Assembly (NCBI GenBank): GCA_021208565.1
Contig: JAJOJN010000047.1
Coordinates: forward strand, 31,603 to 95,602
Direction of reading: 5' to 3'
Source: Nitrincola sp.
GTDB taxonomy: Bacteria > Pseudomonadota > Gammaproteobacteria > Pseudomonadales > Balneatricaceae
DNA: 64,000 nt
The position numbers were made by a program, and so were the translations under genes. Numbering within the stretch: position 1 is the first letter of the stretch; each line of letters starts with the position of its first letter. The notes under the pieces are model-generated. The model was not told where the DNA came from. It did not search any database and saw only the letters and a program-made list of their open reading frames with translations. This document shows positions 55,046-64,000 of the stretch, one piece after another.

Positions 55046-56861
55046 TTATGCAAGAGAAAGAAGACTATCGCCGACTTGGACGGTATCACCTTCTTTCACA
55101 TCGATGGATACCACTGAACCAGAACGCGCTGCACGAATTTCCGTTTCCATCTTCATGGCTTCCAGAATGATCAGTACATCGCCTTCTTTAACTTGCTGAC
55201 CCGGTGATACCAACACTTTCCAGATGTTTCCAGCCAAAGGAGCCGCAACAGGCTCGCCTGCACCCACTGGTGCTGGAGCTGCTGGTGCAGATGCAGTAGA
55301 CGCCGCGGGGGCACTACTGACCACATTGGTAATATCTCCACCTTCAGAAACCTGCACCACATAGCTTTGTCCATTAACAACAATGGTATAAACACCTGGA
55401 TCAGAGGCTTTAGTTGGCGAAGATGAGCCCTTGCTGGCAGCAGGTAGGCTTTCTTCACCGGTTGGCACTGGCTCAAACGCGTCTGGGTTGCCACGATTTT
55501 CTAGGAATTTCAGACCGATTTGTGGGAAAAGCGCATAGGTTAGGACGTCATCTATCTCATTTTCGCCAGCAGCTAACGAAATACCCTTATCCTTAGCAAT
55601 TTGCTGAAGTTCAACAGTCAGCTTTTCAACTTCAGGCTGAATTAGATCAGCAGGTCTGCAAGTAATCGCTTCAGCACCGTCTAACACGCGAGCTTGCAAC
55701 TCGGCATTATAAGGAGCAGGAGCAGCACCATATTCACCCTTTAAGATGGCTTGAACTTCTTTGGAGATGCTCTTGTAACGCTCACCCATCAAAACGTTGA
55801 TCACTGCTTGAGTGCCTACGATTTGTGAGGTCGGTGTTACCAATGGAATCAAACCTAGATCTTCACGAACTTTTGGAATTTCAGCCAGAACTTCATCAAA
55901 TTTGTCTGCTGCGCCCTGTTCTTTCAACTGACTTTCCATGTTGGTGAGCATACCGCCAGGTACTTGCGCCAACAGAATACGCGAGTCAGTACCACGCAGA
56001 GATCCTTCAAACTTAGCATATTTCTTACGCACAACTCTGAAGTAAGCCGCAATCTCTTCTAGAAGTTCCAGGTCTAAACCCGTATCACGATCCAAACCTT
56101 GTAGAGTCGCAACGACGGTTTCGGTCGCGGTATGACCATAAGTCATGGACATTGAAGAGATAGACGCATCGACTCGATCGATACCCGCTTCAATAGCCTT
56201 TAGTAGCGTCATATCGGCGAGACCTGATGTCGCATGCGACTGCAGTTGAACCTCAAGGTCAGTTTGTGCTTTTTAAGCGAGATACTAAATCATAGGCATC
56301 ATAAGGTTTTAGAATGCCAGACATGTCTTTGATGAATAGCGAGTCAGCACCCATATCTTCGAGGGTTTTCGCGTAATCGACCCACATATCCAGCGTATGC
56401 ACACGACTGGTTGTATAGGAAAGTGTACCCTGAGCATGCTTACCGCAGTCTTTAACCGCTTTGATTGCAGATTCCAGGTTGCGCGGATCATTCATCGCAT
56501 CGAAGATACGAAATACATCAACACCATTTTTGGCAGCACGCTCAACAAAGCGACTCACCACATCATCGGCATAATGACGATAACCAAGGAGATTTTGACC
56601 ACGAAGAAGCATTTGTTGTGGTGTTTTAGGCATAGCCGCTTTTAATTCACGGATACGCACCCACGGATCTTCACCGAGGTAACGGATACAAGCATCGAAT
56701 GTTGCTCCACCCCAGCTTTCCATTGACCAATAACCAACCTGATCCAATTTTGCTGCGATTGGCAACATATCATCGAGGCGCATTCGAGTTGCTAGTAGAG
56801 ACTGATGGCCATCACGTAACACGAGTTCAGTGATGCCAAGCGGTTTTTTTGCGTCTGACAT
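55046..56861 (-). CDS. oadA: Oxaloacetate decarboxylase alpha subunit (one frameshift)
   Basis: Biotin-dependent carboxyltransferase that takes CO2 from oxaloacetate to biotin. The N terminus has [39 protein letters not shown] and, after correcting T5 56270-56274, [22 protein letters not shown]. The C terminus has an Ala/Pro linker and a biotinyl domain with EAMKMETEI. Corrected length 604 residues. Pyruvate carboxylase subunit B is the nearest alternative, but oadG and oadB flank it. Confidence 0.95.
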
Positions 56862-56892
56862 GGGGCTAACCTTTTAATTTGTTGAAAAAGAA

Positions 56893-57177
56893 TTAGTGGC
56901 TATTGCGATCTTCGCGATATTTTTTTACCGCCGCTGAGAGTACTGCGATTAATGCAGGATCATTTACAGCTCCTGCGGTCGCACCTGCAGCAGCTCCTGC
57001 GGTCGCTCCTGCGGTCGCTCCCGTTTTCTTGGCAGCAACCGGTACAGGCGCCGGCTCGAAACGGACTAAAATGCGTGACATGAGAGAAGTGGCAAAAACT
57101 AGCAAGGTTAGAAATACCACGACAAATCCCATACCAAACAATAAGAGGGAAAAGCCTTCAGCTAATATACCGTCCAT
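56893..57177 (-). CDS. oadG: Oxaloacetate decarboxylase gamma subunit
   Basis: Small one-helix subunit that assembles the pump. The start ATG at 57177 follows CAGGAGC and gives 94 residues: MDGILAEGFSLLLFGMGFVV, a single transmembrane helix, an Ala/Gly/Thr linker encoded by a four-unit 12-base tandem repeat (56969-57016), and a basic tail KKYREDRNSH. An upstream in-frame TTG is less likely. First gene of oadGAB. Confidence 0.9.
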   Translation of the reverse strand: MDGILAEGFSLLLFGMGFVVVFLTLLVFATSLMSRILVRFEPAPVPVAAKKTGATAGATAGAAAGATAGAVNDPALIAVLSAAVKKYREDRNSH

Positions 57178-57520
57178 CAATTGCTCCTGAAGTTTGCTAT
57201 TTAAGCCGTACAATGATTGTTGATCTAGCATCTAGCTTAGACTAGCAATACCGAAATTGTTATCAATGGCCTTTAAGTAACCTAGTACAAAAAGGGTTAT
57301 AGAGCCATTAAAGCCAATTTTATCTAGAGCAGCAAGCACGGATGGACTATGTAATTTTTTTACAAAAATACCCATAGAAGAATTTCCGGATGCTGGAATG
57401 ATCCACACCAAGGTAATCACTTGGAGATAATGCATACTAGGTATAGAGGTATAGGATGATGTTACAGAGGAAAAACGAGAAAAAATAACTGAAATTGAAA
57501 ATTAAAATTGCAAAGTTAAA
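57178..57520. other. Gene-free region between oadG and the tRNA pair
   Basis: About 343 bases. The only sizeable frame (57232-57435, minus, 67 codons) has no ribosome site and no recognisable protein, so I do not call it. Short repeated CTAG-rich elements (ctagcatctagcttagactagc) lie just upstream of oadG and may be part of its promoter region. Confidence 0.5.
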
Positions 57521-57597
57521 TGGCGCGCCCGAGAGGATTCGAACCTCTGACCGCCTGGTTCGTAGCCAGGTACTCTATCCAGCTGAGCTACGGGCGC
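57521..57597 (-). tRNA. tRNA-Arg (anticodon ACG)
   Basis: A 77-base cloverleaf with encoded CCA: acceptor GCGCCCG, D-loop TAGCTCAGCTGGATAGAG, anticodon loop CTACGAA and T-arm GGTTCGAATCC. Follows tRNA-Ser(GCT) downstream of csrA, as in Pseudomonas. Confidence 0.96.
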
Positions 57598-57606
57598 ATA
57601 TCAAAA

Positions 57607-57696
57607 TGGCGGTGAGTGAGGGATTCGAACCCTCGATAGAGTTTCCCCTATACGCCCTTAGCAGGGGCGCGCCTTCAGCCACTCGGCCAACTCACC
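57607..57696 (-). tRNA. tRNA-Ser (anticodon GCT)
   Basis: A 90-base class II tRNA with long variable arm and encoded CCA. Acceptor GGTGAGT, anticodon loop CTGCTAA and T-arm GGTTCGAATCC. It lies 61 bases after csrA. Confidence 0.95.
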
Positions 57697-57757
57697 TAAC
57701 AACGGCGCATATACTACTAAGAAAAATCCTTAATGAAAAGAGAAATTTATAAAAATT

Positions 57758-57946
57758 TTACTCTTTCCCTGAATCTTCCCCTTTTTCACGTTGGATTCGC
57801 TGATAAATCTCTTCACGATGAACAGATACATCCTTTGGTGCGTTAACACCGATGCGAACTTGGTTGCCTTTTACACCTAATACAGTAACGGTAACATCGT
57901 CACCAACCATCAGGGTTTCGCCAACACGTCTTGTCAAAATCAGCAT
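57758..57946 (-). CDS. csrA: Carbon storage regulator CsrA
   Basis: Dimeric RNA-binding regulator that recognises GGA motifs in leaders. The start [18 protein letters not shown] at 57946 is preceded by GGGAGATTCAT; 62 residues, with [20 protein letters not shown] containing the RNA-contact Arg. It lies between lysC and tRNA-Ser(GCT). A longer in-frame extension to 57994 is not family-like. Confidence 0.96.
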   Translation of the reverse strand: MLILTRRVGETLMVGDDVTVTVLGVKGNQVRIGVNAPKDVSVHREEIYQRIQREKGEDSGKE

Positions 57947-58024
57947 ATGAATCTCCCGGTCCTTTTTAACTGATGTGATAGTGACCGACCCCATGTCACC
58001 ACTGATCCCTCAGTAAGTTTAAAA

Positions 58025-59260
58025 TTACTCAGATACCGTATCGGTTACGTCAAGATTAAATGAAGAATGCAATGCACGCACTGCCAACTCCAAATATTTC
58101 TCAGCGATCACTACTGATACTTTGATCTCGGAAGTTGAGATCATCTGAATGTTAATATTTTCGTTAGCTAAAGCATCAAACATACGACTCGCCACTCCGG
58201 CGTGTGAACGCATCCCGACGCCCACAATTGATACTTTAGCTATTTTGTTGCTCCCTGTGCACTCTTTCGCACCTAACTCGACTACCACTTTTTCCAAGAT
58301 CGCTCTGGCTTTATCATAGTCATTGCGATGCACTGTGAAAGTGAAGTCAGTGGTTTTATCTCCTGCCACATTCTGTACGATCATGTCGACTTCAATATTT
58401 GCTCGACTGACCGGTCCTAAAATCCTTGAGGCCACCCCTGGAATATCGGGTACGCCGACCACTGTCAGCTTGGCTTCATCACGATTGAACGCAATACCTG
58501 AGATGACCGGATTTTCCACGGTGTTATCTTCCTCTGTTGTTATCAATGTTCCTGGGCCGTCAACCATACTGGATAAAACGCGCAGTGGAACTTTATATTT
58601 TCCCGCAAACTCAACGCTGCGAATCTGTAACACTTTTGAACCTAGACTGGCCATTTCCAGCATCTCTTCAAAAGTAATCTTTTCCAGACGACGAGCCGTT
58701 TCGACGACTCTAGGATCCGTGGTGTAAACACCATCCACATCAGTATAGATCTGACACTCGTCTGCCTTTAACGCTGCCGCGAGCGCCACGCCTGTCGTAT
58801 CAGATCCACCACGCCCTAATGTCGTGATATTACCCGACGAGTCTACGCCCTGGAAACCCGCTACAACCACCACACGGCCTTCGTTTAAATCAGCTCGCAT
58901 CTTTTCAGTTTCAATATCCTGAATACGCGCTTTAGTAAACGAACTGTCCGTTAATATTTTTACCTGTGTTCCCGTGTATGAACGAGCACTCACCCCGCGC
59001 TTTTCCAACGCCATACAGAGTAACGCTATGGTGACCTGCTCCCCTGTGGAGACAAGAACATCCAGTTCACGAGGGCTTGGATCATTTGAGATCGCCTTCG
59101 CCAAGCCGATTAAGCGGTTCGTTTCACCACTCATCGCTGACAAGACAACCACAACATCATCGCCGCGATCACGAAAACTTTTCACTTTATCGGCAACAGC
59201 TTCAATTCTTTCGATGGAACCTACCGATGTACCGCCGTACTTTTGTACGTACAATGCCAT
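58025..59260 (-). CDS. lysC: Aspartate kinase LysC
   Basis: First enzyme of the aspartate pathway, feeding DAP, lysine, threonine and methionine. The N-terminal kinase domain has VQKYGGTSVGSIERI, TGEQVTIALLCMALE and LGRGGSDTTGVALAAAL; two ACT domains occupy roughly residues 265-411, implying feedback control. ATG at 59260 with GGAGAAGTGAAA upstream gives 411 residues. Intact. Confidence 0.97.
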   Translation of the reverse strand: MALYVQKYGGTSVGSIERIEAVADKVKSFRDRGDDVVVVLSAMSGETNRLIGLAKAISNDPSPRELDVLVSTGEQVTIALLCMALEKRGVSARSYTGTQVKILTDSSFTKARIQDIETEKMRADLNEGRVVVVAGFQGVDSSGNITTLGRGGSDTTGVALAAALKADECQIYTDVDGVYTTDPRVVETARRLEKITFEEMLEMASLGSKVLQIRSVEFAGKYKVPLRVLSSMVDGPGTLITTEEDNTVENPVISGIAFNRDEAKLTVVGVPDIPGVASRILGPVSRANIEVDMIVQNVAGDKTTDFTFTVHRNDYDKARAILEKVVVELGAKECTGSNKIAKVSIVGVGMRSHAGVASRMFDALANENINIQMISTSEIKVSVVIAEKYLELAVRALHSSFNLDVTDTVSE

Positions 59261-59313
59261 TTTCACTTCTCCGCACGGGTAGATTAACTATCCCGATCAG
59301 CTATTTACAAAAA

Positions 59314-61960
<2,647 letters not shown>

Positions 61961-62005
61961 TTATATAGAATAACTTTAAAATGTACGATATTTATCCTTG
62001 CTTTT

Positions 62006-62465
62006 TCATTCAAATTCCGGTTTTAGAGCGTTTTTCGCTTCTTCATAATCAAATCCATGATTTAACAGATAACGAAACCTTCTCGACTGCTCTTTCTGTG
62101 ATGTTGGCACTGACTGATTAAACTTCTTAATTGCCAATTCTTTCGCGAGATCTGCCCAATTGACTTCCATCTCTTCCAATATTCTCAAAATGAGATCTTT
62201 CGCGATCCCCTTCTGCTGTAGTTCGTAAGTGATACGTTTTTGCCCCCAATATTGACTCACTCGCTGACGCACAAAGCTTTCAGCAAATCGCTGATCACTC
62301 TGATAATCCATTTTCTGCAAGACGGTCTAGCTCTTCGTTGAGCAATTGGGTCGATTCGACTTGATCTTTGAAACGTTGATAGAGTTCTGCACGAGAATAT
62401 TCACGTCTAGCGAGGAGGCTAATGACTTTGTTTCTAAGGGATGGTGTATCAAGAGGTGTTTTCAT
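62006..62465 (-). CDS. recX: Regulatory protein RecX (one frameshift)
   Basis: Modulates RecA filament growth. Starts MKTPLDTPSLRNKVISLLARREYS, with RAELYQRF and after correction of the break near 62311 (one A lost) LAEKMDYQSDQRFAESFVRQRV, then YWGQKRITYELQQKGI. Corrected length about 153 residues, normal. It follows recA by 113 bases. Confidence 0.93.
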
Positions 62466-62531
62466 TCTAGATTAACTTCCTGTTTTTTAGCTTACGTAAT
62501 GGTGGGAGCGGATCACCGACCTTTACTACGC

Positions 62532-62559
62532 AAACTCTATTCATCCCTGAATAGAGTTT
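62532..62559. terminator. Hairpin between recA and recX
   Basis: Perfect 12-base-pair stem (AAACTCTATTCA and its complement) with a TCCC loop, 20 bases past the recA stop. On the minus strand only TTTG follows, so it is likely a leaky terminator that reduces recX transcription relative to recA, as described for the E. coli pair. Confidence 0.68.
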
Positions 62560-62578
62560 TTGAAAAGATTACAACAAA

Positions 62579-63618
62579 TTAAGCATCCAGTTCAGGCTCT
62601 ACCGTAGGATCTTCGTCTAACACTTTTACCTGTGAGGTTAATAAACGACGACGAATTTCCAGCTCAATTTCGTTTGCGATATCTAAGTGCTCTTCAAGGT
62701 ATTTTGCCGCATTCGCTTTCCCTTGGCTATCTTATCACCTTTATAGGCATACCAAGCGCCGGCTTTATCGATCAAACCTTCTTTCACACCAAGGTCGATC
62801 ACCTCACCCATATGATAGATACCGCTGCCATACATAATCTGGAACTCAGCTTGCTTGAAAGGCGGAGCCACTTTGTTTTTGACCACTTTAACGCGGGTTT
62901 CATTCCCAACAATCTCATCGCCTTGTTTAACAGAGCCAATACGACGAATATCAAGACGCACGGATGAATAAAACTTCAGCGCATTACCACCGGTAGTCGT
63001 TTCGGGTGAACCAAACATCACACCGATCTTCATACGAATCTGGTTAATGAAGATCAGCAAAGTATTGGCATTTTTAACACTAGAAGTCAGCTTACGTAAT
63101 GCCTGTGACATCAATCGAGCTTGAAGACCTACGTGAGAATCACCCATTTCGCCCTCAATTTCGGCCTTAGGTGTTAACGCAGCCACCGAGTCGACAACGA
63201 TGACATCAACCGCATTTGATCTTACCAACATATCAGTAATTTCGAGCGCCTGCTCACCTGTGTCAGGCTGAGAAACTAAAAGCGCATCGACATTAACCCC
63301 TAACTTTTCAGCGTAAATAGGATCAAGCGCGTGTTCAGCATCGACAAAGGCACAGGTTTTACCCTGTTTCTGCGCTTCGGCTATGACTTGAAGCGTTAAG
63401 GTCGTTTTACCAGAGGATTCCGGCCCATAGATTTCAACCACTCGCCCATAAGGTAAACCACCTAAGCCTAATGCAATATCCAAACCTAGCGAACCGGTAG
63501 AAACAGAAGGAATGGCCTCCCGTGGCTGGTCACTCATGCGCATGACCGCACCTTTACCAAACTGTCGCTCGATTTGTGATAAAGCGGCATCAAGTGCTTT
63601 TTTTCTGTTATCGTCCAT
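62579..63618 (-). CDS. recA: Recombinase RecA (one frameshift near the C terminus)
   Basis: Strand-exchange ATPase and LexA co-protease. It has [13 protein letters not shown] (Walker A), [36 protein letters not shown] and [17 protein letters not shown]. The frame breaks near 62726, where one C is missing; corrected it reads [22 protein letters not shown] and ends EPELDA at 62579. Corrected length about 346 residues. A LexA box lies 40 bases upstream. Confidence 0.97.
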
Positions 63619-63657
63619 TGAGTCTTAACCTCTGGCTTTCGATGTTAGGCTTAAAAA

Positions 63658-63677
63658 TACTGTATATTTAAACAGCA
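63658..63677. promoter_or_regulatory. LexA (SOS) box upstream of recA
   Basis: CTGTATATTTAAACAG (63660-63675) matches the CTGT-N8-ACAG consensus with AT-rich centre, 42 bases before the recA ATG. It supports SOS induction of recA here. Confidence 0.93.
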
Positions 63678-63714
63678 TTATTTCATATTTTTCGATAAAT
63701 GCAAGTAGTGATTT

Positions 63715-64000
63715 TTAAGAATTCGGTAGGTAGGCTAGCAAGCCCTGTAATGCTTGCTCTACCGCTTGCTCTCTTATTGCTCGCCGGTCACCAGAAAAAA
63801 AGCTTAAACAGGAAACCGTTGGCTGATTTTTGATAGCCCATGCAAACCAAACTGTTCCGACTGGTTTTTGTTCGGTACCGCCATCCGGTCCCGCAATACC
63901 ACTTATCGCGACCGTAATATCAACATCAGCATCGTTCAATGCACCCCTCCGCCATCTGAACCACCACCGATTCTGAAACCGCTCCTTTGATTTGAATTGA
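63715..64000 (-). CDS. pncC: CinA-like nicotinamide-nucleotide amidase, C-terminal part (runs off the window; one frameshift)
   Basis: The visible part is the CinA C-terminal (PncC) domain that deamidates [14 protein letters not shown], then [24 protein letters not shown] with the family SGIAGPDGG signature. The frame breaks at C4 63944-63947; with three it reads [17 protein letters not shown]. The N terminus lies outside the window, so whether a MoeA-like N-terminal domain is fused cannot be seen. The cinA-recA-recX order is conserved. Confidence 0.9.
   Translation of the reverse strand, partial: QFKSKERFQNRWWFRWRRGALNDADVDITVAISGIAGPDGGTEQKPVGTVWFAWAIKNQPTVSCLSFFSGDRRAIREQAVEQALQGLLAYLPNS

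Noticed and set aside
57232-57435. 67-codon frame upstream of oadG
   Set aside because: No ribosome site, no recognisable domain and no signal sequence; it may be part of the oadG leader.

Overview
The window looks like chromosomal backbone of a gammaproteobacterium. Its best fit is an Oceanospirillales/Pseudomonas-like lineage, probably marine or halophilic. Three syntenic blocks support this: nnr-tsaE-amidase-mutL-miaA-hfq-hflX-hflK, dapC-arsC-like-dapD-dapE, and cinA-recA-recX-alaS-lysC-csrA-tRNA-Ser-tRNA-Arg. Sodium-linked genes (an OadGAB pump and TRAP transporters) add to it. No species name can be assigned from sequence alone. I see no insertion sequence, prophage, CRISPR array or rRNA.

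Layout. 1-8292 (minus strand): envelope, repair and RNA-processing operon from nnr down to hflK. 8329-14770: queG and orn (convergent), then rsgA, an HDOD protein, psd and ygfZ. 14778-19653 (minus): ung, lysS, prfB, cytochrome c', flavodoxin and a phasin-like protein. 19947-28468: Sel1 and RDD proteins, lptFG divergent from pepA-holC, then valS. 28571-31315: small unknown genes, an AT-rich island, pdxH and a lipoprotein. 31334-40252: a P-loop kinase, fumC, the DAP/lysine genes dapC-arsC-like-dapD-dapE, rlmA, two unknown genes and greB. 40255-40535: tRNA-Lys, tRNA-Asn and tRNA-Ser. 40618-45085: AraC regulator divergent from a DUF1302/DUF1329 pair. 45408-48594: NlpC/P60 lipoprotein, SrmB-like helicase and a histone-deacetylase-like hydrolase. 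48652-57177: tauE-like gene and dctQM, EamA exporter, TakP-like TRAP binding protein and the oadGAB sodium pump. 57521-64000: two tRNAs, csrA, lysC, alaS, recX, recA with a LexA box, and cinA.

The main caveat is data quality. About 29 genes, including recA, alaS, mutL, pepA and fumC, are broken by one-base gains or losses, most often an extra base in an A or T run. Each reads as a full-length normal protein once that base is corrected. I therefore annotate them as single genes spanning the break and treat the breaks as probable sequencing errors, not decay.

Functional links. The DAP cluster and lysC serve lysine and peptidoglycan synthesis. The oadGAB pump sits beside TRAP transporter parts that resemble 2-oxoacid importers, which suggests carboxylate uptake coupled to sodium cycling. 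The most unexplained material is the AraC-DUF1302-DUF1329 locus, the AT-rich island at 29251-29556 with its small gene, two microproteins at 28571-29092, and an eight-unit hexamer repeat at 45236.
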